Of a stretch of DNA of 64,000 nt, positions 35,642 to 46,289 are shown piece by piece (within the stretch, counting starts at the first letter, position 1; every line of letters begins with the position of its first letter). The translations under genes and the position numbers were made by a program. Where the stretch lies: NCBI RefSeq assembly GCF_001039355.2, contig NW_019775527.1, positions 1-64,000 of the forward strand. Reading direction: 5' to 3'. The notes beneath the pieces are model-generated. The model saw only the letters and a list, made by a program, of their open reading frames with translations, made no database searches and was not told the origin of the DNA. This DNA comes from Lingula anatina. Its lineage: Eukaryota; Brachiopoda; Lingulata; Lingulida; Lingulidae.

Positions 35642-37716
35642 GATGTCTCCTTAAGACGGAAAAATCTCGTGCCGTGTACAAGAAATATGATTATCCGTCT
35701 TATAGCATTATGTATACAGATGACAGTTGTTCGATTCATTAAAATGTATGACCATTAATGGATCAGTCTTTACTGAATATAAATGACAAAAAACCAATCG
35801 TGCTAATGGTCGCTGAATATTTTAAGAAATCGTTGTAGCTGTAGTAACGCCCATTTGCCGGTTTAATAACCCCTTGAAACTCAGTGCAAAATCGGTAGAT
35901 CATTAAAAGAATACGTCCACACTGGCACAGGTATTTGTATGGCTAGGGTTTCTCTTATTTTTAAAATTGATTTTATTCTTTCATGGAATGTATGGGTATT
36001 CATTTTGTATCAACTGAACGTTTCACAACGCAACAAAAACATATATGAAATAGATGGCCAGAAAATTACATACAATTATCACTTTATTCGTGCTTCGGCA
36101 TTTGGTACACTAAAATCGACAAAGGTTCTTCATTTAATTTGAAATTCCTGTGCAATATTAATTTTAAATATTCGTATGCAGAAAGTTTTTGATGAATAAT
36201 ATTGTCACAAATGTTCAAGTAAAACCGTGAAATTGATACCGTAATTTGTTAAAAGACAACAGTGTATTGGAAAGTTCAGGGAATGCACTCCCCCTTCCCC
36301 CTTGCAGACATTTCTTAATACAAAATTCCATGTTGGCTTTTTTGAAGTGCTTCTCTGGTGGTTCAATTACTAGAATCCAAATTTATTTAATAGAATTTAA
36401 ACATAAAATACAAGTTAAACAAAAAGGATTATTTGATTTATGCACATGTGAAAGCAGAAGTCAGGCGAGGCACATTAGATGAGACGAGTTCACAGAGATA
36501 CAGTGTACCTAAGCTGTAAAAAGCAGCGTGGGTATAACCGTTGAGTTTAAAGAGAATCTATGCTTTTATGGGTAACAAGTGGTATTTTTGAAGATCACTT
36601 TGCTAATTGTAACTGTCGCCAGGTGTGCGAGAAAGGTACCACTGACGATGTTTGACTTTTAGTATTGTAGGTGCCCTTTTTTTTCAATAAAAGGCAAAAT
36701 AAAAAGCCGACAAATTAACCTGTGACGTGTCTGTCTGTTACATGTTCTAATACATGTACAGTGAAGGTGGCCTGTATGTACATAGTAGTGCATCTTTTGC
36801 CGTTAAAGTTGTATATTATGATACGTTTGAGGCACATATATTGCCTGCTTTCTATCACCAAGAAAGCATAGCCTTAGCTTCTCATACATTCTAGCGCATG
36901 CGCAGAAAGACTCTTAGTTTTTCTCGAATGGCGTCAGTGGTCAGGCAAAATAAGATGGAATTGCAGAAGTGCTGGTCGCTGTCACCAAACTCCTGTGAAG
37001 AGAAAGGAGAATTACATGTATATAACTTAAAGTAATATTGGTGCTAGTAAACCATATAAAACAAACGTCATTGACTCAAAAAATTTCAAAAACTTCACAG
37101 TGCACTGACATATACCGGTACTATCTGTACTATGTAAAACTCGTACAAGCCTACATGTAGGCCAATTTGGAAGTCATTTTGGGGACTTCAAGATGCTTTA
37201 AATAATTTAAGTGCTGATATACAGGTACATGTACCCCAATAGTTGGAATTATCATCCCAACTTGTGTATTTAGCCTATAAGCATTCGTTTTCAATCGTTC
37301 TAATTTGGTTTAGGACACCGAAATATGTAAGTACCAAAATATGTAAAAATAAAAATAATAGTCATAATAAACATTTTATAAAGAAAATGTTAAAAGACGC
37401 ACCTGAAGTATAATAATCAACGCTGACATATCCGAAGGCTGATACACTCCTGTGGCAAGGAAGAAACAGATGGTGCCCCAAATGCATGTACAGGCTATGA
37501 GACCGATTTCATGCATCAGTTCTGTTTAGCCCGTGGCCATGGGCTTCACATGAATATGCTGCCAGTAAATTTTAACGCAGTAGACCATATACTGCACATA
37601 TACATATATGATAGAATAAACTGCTATAGGCCTACCGCTTTGCAATGTGGACCACAAATATTAATTTATGTGCGCATGAATTCATTTGAGTCTCTAAAAC
37701 TAGTTGACTGGAAATC
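35642..37716 (+). repeat. Copy 3 of the long interspersed repeat
   Basis: Starts again at the CTCCTTAAGACGG block and continues past the copy 2 end, matching copy 1 up to the GAATTCATT(T/G)GAGTCTCTAA block (26459 in copy 1). The match stops where LINE sequence begins at about 37720. Confidence 0.85.
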
Positions 37717-37719
37717 AAA

Positions 37720-39125
37720 AGTCGTACCTTCATCTGACTTTAGAAACAATTATCTGTTGAATAAAGGAACTTTTATCTCCAGTGACGGAAAAAATTAATT
37801 TTATGAAACAAGAAGTTGAAAATATAATTAAGTCACAAAACGAGCACATTAAAATACTGGAGGAAAAAGCCGCCCAGCTTTCAAATGAAATCCAAGAAAA
37901 GGATAGGCAAATAAGTGACCTGAAGACACGTCAAATTCTGTTTAGATGCGAGCAAAAGCGGCGTCGAGAACTCTGACCTGAGTATAATAATCTCGAACCT
38001 GCAAGAAAACCCTAATGAGGATCTTGAAAATAAGGTTAGTCAGGTATTGATGACCGTAATGACGCATGGTGAAACTGGTGAGGAGGCCCCAGTGATACCC
38101 AGGATCCAGGCATGTCGCAGACTTCCAGGCAGAAATGGAAAACCAGGGCCCCGTATCTCGAAAGCATCGCGCATTGCGACCGTTCCCAAGCGTCTCGATT
38201 CCATAACTCGCCCATACTCGCAACGTATAATACATTGAAGCTTCTTTGTGATATCGCTTTTCGAAATACGCGATGCTTTCGAGATACGGGGCCCAGGGAT
38301 TGTGAAAATTGCGTTCCTCAGCTAGGAGGAGAATATTGCAGTAGTGAGGAGGAAAACTAACGTTCGTTATGGTACAGACCCGAGAGTACGGAAGGTGTGG
38401 ATCCGAGCAAGTGAATCCCATACTGAAAGGATCATGGACAAAAATATGGAGTTTTTACTCAACTATATTCCGGGCGGAAATCGTTTTTATATCACAAATG
38501 ACGGTATAATCCGGGAGAAATCTGCAGAACAAATCAGACGCGACGAGGAAAAGGAGCGGAGCAGAAATGGCACAAATTCGAATCAAAATACCAATACACA
38601 AAACTTTGGGTCTACGCAGCATTCGCAAATAAACATATCCGCGCAAATGGCAGGAGCTCCGCAAGTACTCCCAAGAATGCCGATACAATACCAGAGAATT
38701 CCAGCGCCAACAAATACAGCACCAACTGGAAATTATTTCGCAATAGGCCCACGCTAGGACAAATGCACCCAGTCGATATGCGGACTGAGACTTGGGTCGC
38801 AAAACCAGGCGGGATGGACAGATGAGAATAAACAGTTAAGGGAGAGCATTATAAAAACATCAGGCTACGATATATTTGTTGTGCAGGAAACTCATGCAAA
38901 CCCAAATAATAGTAACTTATTTAATATAGAAGGATATACTGTATGTTTATAAATCACCCTAGGTTTGCTAAACATAAGAACGCGCCTCATAATTTTGGGT
39001 GTGTGGGCATTTTTCTGAAAAACAGTGTGTTAGATGAATATTAACTATCGGTGGTAGATAAGTCTGTAGACGGAATCTTAGGAATAGAACTAATACATAA
39101 ACCTACTGATAGAAATATTATGGAA
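37720..39125 (+). pseudogene. Decayed non-LTR retrotransposon (LINE): ORF1 and endonuclease start
   Basis: A coiled-coil N-terminus (37782-37950, heptad-like, rich in Glu and Lys) is followed after a frameshift by an ORF1-type RNA-binding region: SDLSIIISNLQENPNEDLEN, then VIPRIQACRRLPGRNGKPG, then after the MITE IVKIAFLS, and VWIRASESHTERIMDKN with LLNYIPGGNRFYI downstream to about 38550. ORF2 starts with an apurinic endonuclease: AGWTDENKQLRESIIKTSGY, DIFVVQETHAN, a frameshift and a stop near 38950, then NFGCVGIFLKN and DKSVDGILGIELIHK. The catalytic Glu of QETH is present. All downstream endonuclease and reverse transcriptase sequence is missing. Several frame breaks make it inactive. The family is of the type with SHTER and GW-containing starts found in marine invertebrates (family assignment by motif memory). 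Confidence 0.8.
38147..38293. mobile_element. 147-bp MITE inside the LINE ORF1, CAG target duplication
   Basis: Ends GGCCCCGTATCTCGAAAGCA and its inverse GCTTTCGAGATACGGGGCC are exact inverted repeats of more than 20 bp. CAG is duplicated on both sides (38144-38146 and 38294-38296). Removing the element plus one CAG reads through as NGKPGIVKI in ORF1, which confirms the boundaries. The CWG duplication and GGCCCCGTAT end match the Harbinger element at 43550. Confidence 0.92.
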
Positions 39126-39497
39126 ATGGAAGTTTTGATGGTGTTTCAAAAGTCTGCCCCAGAAGATGTAGCTGCCCAGTACGCAAATGGTAGTATAAGC
39201 AAAAAGGATCTTGCTAGCCAATGCTTCACTAATAATGATAAGGGTGAGATAAAGCTTAGATAAAGTCATGCATATTATTATCAGATTCAATTTCAAATGG
39301 GAATCACTGGAAGAGAATGGTGTGACTTTGTACTCTGGTCACCAAAGGGACGACCCAGTGTTCAGAGAATTCAGAAAGACAATGCCTTTGTAAAAGAGAT
39401 GTTTAAGTCTTGTAGAAATCTATGGAAATCGGCTTTTGCTTACGAGATATTTGAAATGAGAGCACCTCGAGGGCTGAAACCATTCATAGTGGTTTAA
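39121..39497 (+). pseudogene. YqaJ / lambda-exonuclease-like nuclease fragment fused to LINE endonuclease
   Basis: In the same frame as the LINE endonuclease, the sequence switches to SAPEDVAAQYANGSISKKDL, then SHAYYYQIQFQMGITGREWC and DFVLWSPKG, ending MRAPRGLKPFIVV and a stop. The YYYQ.Q.QM..TGR.WCDFV..(S/T)PKG signature is that of YqaJ-type recombinase nucleases, which are common in invertebrate genomes, often in mobile or phage-like genes. In the family, the EVK-type catalytic residues come just before; here the matching place reads EVLMVFQ, so the Lys is lost. One TAA at 39261-39263 interrupts the frame. The N-terminal part of the protein is absent. It is a decayed fragment. Confidence 0.65.
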
Positions 39498-39500
39498 ATA

Positions 39501-39572
39501 GTGTATTCAAAGAATGTGTGTTTAGAGTATTCAAAGAATGTGTGTTTAGTGTATTCAAAGAATGTGTATTGT
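39501..39572 (+). repeat. Minisatellite, three copies of ~23 bp
   Basis: Three consecutive copies of GTATTCAAAGAATGTGT(G)TTTA directly follow the stop codon of the nuclease fragment. Confidence 0.85.
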
Positions 39573-40059
39573 TGAAATGAGTAGTAAACCATCCTTTGAT
39601 CTTTGAAAATAATACGCTTTCAGTCCCAGGATACAAACTGGTTTAATTAAAATTCAGGTGATACTTCGGCACTAATGCGATGTTTCTCCCACCCGGTTAA
39701 CCTCTCATTTTTAATCTTAATCAAAGTTTTGTGGTGTTTTTGACCAATGTCTCATTCTTTATCTATATGTTTCCACACAGCAATAAAAACGACTCGCATG
39801 GACTGCATGGAGTTTCTAAAAAAATTTAATAATAAGATTATAAGAACATGAATTGCCAAACTAATTTGTTTGAGTAGTGGAGACATTGCTCAAACCACAC
39901 TGATTAATAAAGAAAAGGTATGGAATATCACAGAGTTAGATAGTGGGAGATACTGCAAAGGGGCCAAAACTTCTAAATGATATAGAGGAGTAAAAGTGTA
40001 CTTTATTTTTTGCAAGCTGTAGGGCCACTTTTATCAAAATTTGGACTGCAGTTATTTAC

Positions 40060-40332
40060 TTGTGTTTGTACATTGTTTCAGGACACACCATGCAACAGCA
40101 ACCCAAGTTAAGCATGCAAGAAGGGGAGCTGCAAATAGAGGGACTATTCGTGGAGGCTCTCAAACAAGTTGAGGATGATGTCATACTACAGAAGTCAGCC
40201 AGGGGTAGGGAAACTGCACACAGAGCCCAGGAAGTGAGACAGAAAATGCCACTCAATGAAAACAATTACACAATTAAACAATTTGGGAAAATACCTGAAA
40301 TGTGCATCGGAACTAAGATTAATGTCAATCTG
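40060..40332 (+). other. Coding-like segment of unknown identity
   Basis: The segment begins behind a CATTGTTTCAG that could be an acceptor and reads MQQQPKLSMQEGELQIEGLF, then VEALKQVEDDVILQKSARGR and more charged sequence, running into an ATT repeat. It has Glu/Gln-rich helical character. It might belong to the same captured gene as the YqaJ fragment, but I have no homology to support that. Confidence 0.25.
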
Positions 40333-40334
40333 AT

Positions 40335-40336
40335 GA

Positions 40337-40375
<39 letters not shown>

Positions 40376-40490
40376 TGTATCAGTAGTAGTTGTTGTAGTA
40401 ATGGTAGTTGATTAAATATAACTTTATATTGTCACTGTTTTATATTCTGATGAGCCGTAGGGCTCAAATGTTTAATAAATTGAATTGAAA
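40335..40490 (+). mobile_element. Probable LINE 3' tail
   Basis: An ATT repeat (40337-40375) is followed by GTAGTAGTTG-type sequence and CTGATGAGCCGTAGGGCTCAAATGTTTAATAAATTGAATTGAA-like sequence (about 40448-40490) with a short stem GAGCC/GGCTC. Tails of this form end many invertebrate CR1/L2-like LINEs (from memory). It may be the 3' end of the LINE starting at 37720, with the middle replaced. Confidence 0.5.
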
Positions 40491-41509
40491 ACAGAAGCCA
40501 TGTGAAGAGATACCTGGAAACTGTAAATAGCAAGTTATTTAATGTTTTCAGTAGTGGAGATACGTCCTTCATATAAATGAACTAATAAATAGGGCACGTC
40601 GATCAAATGATTGGAAAGTTGACAAAGTAAAGAAACATTGCTTTTAACAAAAATAAAACAAAATGTACACAACTCAAAACCAGAAAGGCATACAGATAAC
40701 TTTATTCCAATGTTTTTTATTTATTAATTTATTTTTTGTTTACATGTTTCCCATGTTTGAGATGCTTATAAAAAGTAGCTGAATATCTTAAGGGTGCTAG
40801 GTTGAGAAATTCTTTTTTTCTGGGGGGGGGGAAGGGGGGGGGCAAGAGGCTTGGAAGGCTTGGAAGGCTTATTAGGAAACTGGTTATTCCAACGCTTGTG
40901 GAACTCTTGTAGACGCCGACTGAGTGATATACTGCCGCCTCCCTGTTCACCCCCCCCACCCCCCGCAGCCTACGGTCCACAGTGTTGAAAATTTCAAAAT
41001 AATATCAATATGACAAACACTGATCTTTAAAATTTATTACAATTTTTTTCATACACAAAATGACACTTCATCAAATCAATGCAAAAGAATAAGAATAATT
41101 ATCATTAACCAGAAGGGTAACGCACATACGCGCTTTTGCGCAAACACTTCAAATTGTTTCCGAGGCGCCTGCATGAGGCAACATTTTGATAATCAATACG
41201 ATTATATATTTTAGTGAAAAAAGATAAATTTAAAAACCACCCGGGCATATCTCCGTAAATACCAATAGATTGAATAAATAAGTTTTAGCATAAAATAAAG
41301 TATGAAATATCTCCATACCTTTAATAATACAACATTTAAGCCCATGCGTCCTCTTGTACGTTTCACGACCATTGATTAGATAATCATTACTACCCTCTAA
41401 GTAAAATTGATATTTAATAATTTAAATGAGAGAAAATACCATATACAGAAACAACTTCTTTCACATGCCGCGAGCAGCAACCACACCATCCCATGAGCTC
41501 ACACGCGCC

Positions 41510-41511
<2 letters not shown>
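40491..41511. other. Gene-free AT-rich sequence
   Basis: Contains G/C runs at 40825-40843 and 40951-40965 and a pair of GGCTTGGAA direct repeats. No gene is supported. Confidence 0.5.

Positions 41512-41582
<71 letters not shown>
41512..41582 (+). repeat. Compound (AC)n-(AG)n microsatellite
   Basis: AC repeats at 41512-41544 pass via GC into AG repeats at 41546-41582. Similar AC/AG or CT/CA compounds occur at 5805-5858 and 63087-63135. Confidence 0.95.
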
Positions 41583-41584
<2 letters not shown>

Positions 41585-41777
41585 TTTAAGTTTATAAGTC
41601 AGAAAAGCCGTCAAAGATGAAACGTCCAATGCTGAACTTGATGGAAATAAACATAGAAAATCCTCTGAGCTATATTGAGATGTCCCTAGTCCTAATTTTT
41701 TCCCCAGGGGATGGAGAGAATGCGTTTAAATTGACATAAATAGTGCGCACGGTGATAATCATAAAAAAAGAAACCTT

Positions 41778-41826
41778 TGCATCGGCCGGGAATCGAACCC
41801 GGGCCGCCCGCGTGGCAGGCGAGCAT
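41778..41826 (-). pseudogene. tRNA-Gly(GCC) 3' fragment, 5'-truncated
   Basis: The minus strand reads ATGCTCGCCTGCCACGCGGG, then the complete T arm and acceptor 3' strand ending CCGATGCA, exactly as in the 3' 49 nt of animal tRNA-Gly(GCC). The 5' acceptor strand and D arm are replaced by unrelated sequence, so the A box is lost while the anticodon arm and B box are kept. A T run follows the 3' end. It is a pseudogene, or the relic of an element that used this tRNA end. Confidence 0.85.
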
Positions 41827-42326
41827 GTTGGTGCCAAGAAAAGCGGTCCGCCCCTCCACAAACCAATAAAACAATCCATGATAATCGTCAAATTCTCTAC
41901 AAGTTAGTGCGGCTATGTTCTCTATTTCAAATTGGTTTCCGATACGCATTTCATTAAGTGGGACAATCTATTTCTCTCATATTTTCGTACGGTAAAGTGA
42001 CGTACATTATTAGAGTTACCTCCTGCTACTGACAGAAGTCCGTGATGAGTTTAATAGCATTAAGTGACACAAAGATAGTTATACAACACGGCTATAGCGT
42101 ATGCCATATATCCCTTGTCCAAGAAATCGTTGATCTTTACATGCCTTTCTAAAAAATATGCCGTTTTATTAGATTTTCAGATTTAACGTCACGAACGTTT
42201 AATACCTAAGCAAGATATTATTCCAAGATATTTATTAAATGTCATATAAAGAGATACAGAATAAAAACATTAAGTCATAAAAAACTAAGAGAGTATTTGG
42301 AATGAAAAATAGAACCTCATTTATAT

Positions 42327-42617
42327 ATGAAATTTCTCCTTAATGCTAAAACTCAGCAGCAGGTTTTAGTTGAAAAATAACTTTTTTTACAGATGAAATT
42401 TCTCCTTAATGCTGAAATTCGGCAGCAGGTCACGGGCGAAGTTTTGCTTCTACCTGGTCAAAAAGTCCAAAGTAGCAGTGAGAGTTTACGTAAAGTACTG
42501 GCTAAGGTACTGTCGCCTGATATCGACTGTGACAGTGCATCGTTACCGCTGTTATTTTCAAAGATACGCAAGAAGGTGGCACTTTACCGGTCGCAAGTTG
42601 CTTCTGCATTCGCATGA
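42327..42617 (+). other. Short coding-like segment with 66-bp duplicated start
   Basis: ATGAAATTTCTCCTTAATGC occurs at 42327 and again at 42393 behind TTTTTTTACAG, a good acceptor. The second copy opens a 74-codon frame (MKFLLNAEIRQQVTGEVLLL onward, ending LYRSQVASAFA and TGA). The first copy stops after about 17 codons. No family is recognised; it may be a terminal exon or a transposon remnant. Confidence 0.25.
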
Positions 42618-43374
42618 CGATCCAAGGTTTATATCTTGACAGTTATGGCAGCTTTGTTTTTAAAAAGGGATAAGAATGAGCCAATTTGTTTAATGTCACT
42701 AAATACACTGTTGGACGGAAAATTATGACGTGCAGCAAAGTTGAGTAAGCGAGTACAAGTAGCTCTCTTATGTCACCTGATGTCATCAGACTTCTTCGGA
42801 TGCATAAGAAATCAAGCGTTTTGCTGATTTTTCATAATGATAAAAATTAAGGTAGCCGATTTCTGGATTGCTGCCGCTTTGCTTGCAAACTCTGAGTAAG
42901 AGAGACATCAGATCTGAGGAGCGACAAGGCATGAGCACGGCAAAATTTAAGTCTCTCTATTTCTCCCTTTCTTACCTAGTCGTGTGCTTAATGAATTCAA
43001 GCTTTTTAGTTAACAAAATTAAGGCAAAAACTAGGTAATGTATATATCAGTTATTTTTTTCATTTTTTTTTTTCAGATTTATTTCCACGGTGTTCTTATG
43101 ATAGTTGAGATTGTGTTAGATGAGAAACTACTAACACTGCTCAATATTGGGTAACATATGCTCAATTATTCAAATGGTGAGTTGTATAAAAGGCGATGTC
43201 GCATGTGCTCTGGGCGGTCATTTATGATTGACGGGAAGAGTGAAGGTGTGGTTTAATATTACATGCAGCTTGTGTATAAGTTTATCAATTTATTATATTG
43301 TTATTTAGATGGCACTTTGAGTTGTATCTTTGTGTGATTTAATTTTGGACTATAGTTCAAATATTTTTCATAAT

Positions 43375-43508
43375 TAGAAACAGCTATATTTTAAGATTTA
43401 TCAGAATATCTAAAGTCATCATTAGCAACAGTTATGCTAAGATCTATCAGAATATCTAAAGTCATAATTAGAAACAGTTATGTTATGATCTATCAGAATA
43501 TCTAAAGT
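43375..43508 (+). repeat. Minisatellite, three copies of ~50 bp
   Basis: Three tandem copies of a unit containing ATTAG(A/C)AACAG(T/C)TAT and TTATCAGAATATCTAAAGT lie just upstream of the Harbinger element. A TATAAAA word at 43185 precedes them, with no gene attached. Confidence 0.85.
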
Positions 43509-44681
43509 AAATAGATGACCAGTGGTTGAATAGTTGGCTCAAAAACCTGGCCCCATATGCACAAACAATCCTTATCTTAAGTGAAAAATTCTCCTTAACT
43601 TCATAAGAAAATTCTTAGCTGAGGAAACCCCTTAAGTGGTATGCACAAAGTACCTTAAGAATTTCCTAAGCCAAGAATTTTCTCAACTCTGTAGGATTTC
43701 TCTTATGTGTTGAGCTATGTTTAGCCTGTGCATTGACCAATAGAATTACCTGTTACAATAGCTCACACTGGGGAATTCCTGGGGAATCCATGTTTGAAGA
43801 AATCCTTTACTTGGATATGATAGGCCTATCAGTTATTATTATTAGAAGAGTTGAGATATCAATCGTGTAGGCCAAGAAGTTGTAACTTCTTGTGTAGGCC
43901 TAGTATTCTTCATACTCTGACAGAAAAAGAGGCATGTCATCCAATCCCCAGACCCAACACTAATAATAATAATCCAGTTACATAATTACATTTTAATCAA
44001 AAGGTTTTATCTCTTTTGGCTGATACATGTGCACCCATCTCCCCTATCGGCGATAATTCTGTAAAAAAGCCCCATAAAAAATATTAGTTTATCATCATTG
44101 TCACCTACAAGAAGTGATTCAGTAGGGCATATTTTTTGCTCATACAAAAACACATTGAATTTAACCAACGATGCCCTCCGGACCGTCATTACATACACTA
44201 AAACATGGAACGTGCCATGAGCAAAGCTAATAGTAACATAAATTGCAGTGAGAGGCACTCTTAGTACAGGGAGAGTCTGTTTTTGTGCACATTTGATGGG
44301 GAAAATTTACATTATAATTTTTTTATGTGAGCAGAAAAAGTAATGCGGCCGGGGATGATAAAGTAACATTTTTTCATGGGCCCTAAAAAAGAAATAAGCC
44401 CAGCATATACTTATTTCATGACTATGGCCATTTACATGTCATCGACTTACATATTTTTAGTGTCATCTGTGATCAAAAATTGTGGCATGTAATTCATAAT
44501 ATTAATATTAATTTTAATTATTAATTTCACTATTGACCCTATGTATGCACATATTAAATACCTATGTTAATTGTATAAGCATTGAAGTGTGAGATTCCGT
44601 GTTATCAGGTGGTTTTCGGGGATTTCATAAGCAATATGTCATAAAAAGTGCCCACTCAAAATTTTTCACTTTAGATATCCC

Positions 44682-45066
44682 TTAAAGGTACATACGAACC
44701 GAGCATCGGTGGAGCGTGGATTCCCAGTAACACATGTAAACCACTTCTACTAGATTCTTATATGACTCAAATAAATTTGACATGCCAAGGGATAAACTTA
44801 ATAGATCACTCGACCAGCCATAAAATACCTCTAGATTGCTCCTTTCTTTAAATTTATGGTTGTAAATTTAACCTACTTCCGTGACCTACTTTCCTGCCCC
44901 ATTGACATACAGCTTAGAATGCCAGCAGAAAAATCTGTTCAAACATCATTTTCGGGTAAAATTAAACAATGCTTTTTGGTAATTCTCTTAGTTATACTAC
45001 TTGAAACTATATGCTGGCATTTGGTTGGTTTTTGTGACAAAAAATTCACTTTGTATGCATCTTTAA
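44682..45066 (+). mobile_element. 385-bp MITE nested in the Harbinger element
   Basis: Ends TTAAAGGTACATAC and GTATGCATCTTTAA form imperfect inverted repeats. The full sequence matches 59082-59465 on the opposite strand (384 bp) at high identity. Its apparent open frame (MVVNLTYFRDLLSCPI...) occurs in both copies because the DNA is repeated, not because it is a gene. Confidence 0.85.
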
Positions 45067-45094
45067 CAAAATGACAAATTACAAATGTAACTGC

Positions 45095-45268
45095 CAGAAG
45101 ATCCGTAATGAAAAGTATCCCCGCTCTATCAAAACGAAATCGCTGGTAAATCTCATGATCTGGGTAAAAATCCAAAGGACTTTCGCGGTTCCGAAATATT
45201 CTTGGTCTTGCGACTGCCCTTTCCAGTTCATCCACTTCTTCACGATAAACAGCAATAATAAGAGCCAT
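45095..45268 (-). pseudogene. N-terminal fragment of Harbinger transposase
   Basis: From an ATG at 45268 the frame reads MALIIAVYREEVDELERAV, then ARPRIFRNRESPLDFYPDHE and IYQRFRFDRAGILFITDLL. The P(R)(I/V)FR.R..PLD....EI..R(Y/F)RF.R..I.FI..LL pattern is the conserved start of Harbinger/HARBI1-like transposases. The frame runs only a few codons further before the nested MITE boundary at 45066. No catalytic DDE residues remain, so it cannot be autonomous. Confidence 0.8.
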
Positions 45269-45505
45269 AGAGAAATACTGTTGCTGCACAGCTTTGACTA
45301 GCACAAATGAATGCCACTGTGTTGTACAGTCACTGAATCTAAGGACAAAATTTCCACTTAAGAGACCCAATGAAAATTCTCATTTTAAGATGCTTTGTGC
45401 ATACCACTTATGTTAAGGATGACCACTTAAGGAAATTCTTAGGGAAATTCTTTAAAAAATACACTTAAGATGTTTTGTACATACGGGGCCTGCTTGATTT
45501 TCTCT

Positions 45506-45814
45506 TCACAACAAAAAATTAACAAAGAAATGGGTTAATCTTCTACATAGTATTAATGTGAATACCTTGCCCAGGCGACTTAGTAGAGTTGTTTGGTGGT
45601 AGTTCGTCGGATCATTTATATTTCCTTTTTTTCTTATAAAGTGGGATCTTTGTACCAGTTTGCCATGTGTCTGGTAAAATACCAGTATCAAGTATAGCCA
45701 TGTTAAAGAGTTTTTTTGTAAATTGACATCCATACTTTTTGTTTTCTTCATTACCGTCAAGTTGGGTAAATGCTGATTTCTGACCTCCCTCTGCTTGAAT
45801 TGCACGAAGTTCAC
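45506..45814 (-). pseudogene. LINE reverse-transcriptase fragment
   Basis: The minus strand encodes HGKLVQRSHFIRKKGNINDP, then TNYHQTTLLSRLGKVFTLIL and CRRLTHF. This matches the first conserved blocks of non-LTR reverse transcriptases (usually P.FKKGD..DP.NYR.ITLLS..GK.FT.IL..RL). The YADD catalytic box is not present. Divergence at normally fixed places (RKKG, YHQT) indicates decay. It begins 17 bp from the end of the Harbinger element. Confidence 0.8.
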
Positions 45815-45920
45815 AAATATTGGTCGACTTTTACCCTTTATCCTTCGTCACATCCGATGCACTCGATAGAACTCCACATTTTTTCTGTTTCAGCTTTTTA
45901 AAATAAAACCGCATAAAACA

Positions 45921-46223
45921 ATGTGGGGAGATTGCGGAGTGCTCATAGCGTCTAAATTGTCTATAGCTGACATGGCAGGTTTTGTGCTATTACAAATTGT
46001 CGCGGTTATTGTTGGTGTCGTCAAACGGCTATATCTCTACCCCATCAGGTAGTTTTTTTCATATACTTATTTTCTCCACTGAGGTTTTTATCATGTTTTT
46101 TTTTCATTTTTCCTTTCTTTGTTTAGGTTCATGTGCTTGTCATTGTTTTCTTTCAGGCTCCACCCCTTTGATAGTAAATCTGAATTTACCGGAGAGTCCA
46201 GGTTTCTTGGCATTTGTTCTTGA
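45921..46223 (+). CDS. Possible two-exon small single-pass membrane protein (64 aa)
   Basis: Exon 45921-46048 begins ATG and encodes MWGDCGVLIASKLSIADMAG, a hydrophobic helix (FVLLQIVAVIVGVV) and a KR..Y turn, ending ATCAG|GTAGTT. The exon from 46157, behind TTTCTTTCAG, restores the frame (phase 2) and ends LHPFDSKSEF..LGICS and TGA. An alternative acceptor 27 bp upstream keeps the same frame. No homolog is recognised. The stop lies 67 bp before the ATG of the EGF-LCCL locus, so both may share a transcript. Chance is a real alternative. Confidence 0.3.
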
Positions 46224-46289
46224 CTCACGCGTACCACCACCACAGCATCGAGGAACTATTACTTTGAACTACTACACGACGGAAGAAAA

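Larger units (their letters stand above)
43550..45489 (-). mobile_element. 1.94-kb PIF/Harbinger DNA transposon, degraded
   Basis: Terminal inverted repeats are GCCCCATATGCACAAA (left) and TTTGTACATACGGGGC (right end as read). CTG is duplicated at both ends (43547-43549, 45490-45492), and the left flank AAAAACCTGG resembles the CWG-centred target preferred by animal Harbinger elements. AT-rich subterminal CTTAAG repeats are present. The minus strand codes for the start of a Harbinger transposase (next entry). The DDE catalytic part is not recognisable in the remaining sequence. Confidence 0.85.

Noticed and set aside
41414-41629. Open frames across the AC/AG microsatellite on both strands
   Set aside because: Thr-His and Glu-Arg repeats from simple sequence, as at 5729-5936 and 63000-63160.
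42900-43260. LTR with a TATA box at 43185
   Set aside because: No second LTR, primer-binding site or target duplication was found.
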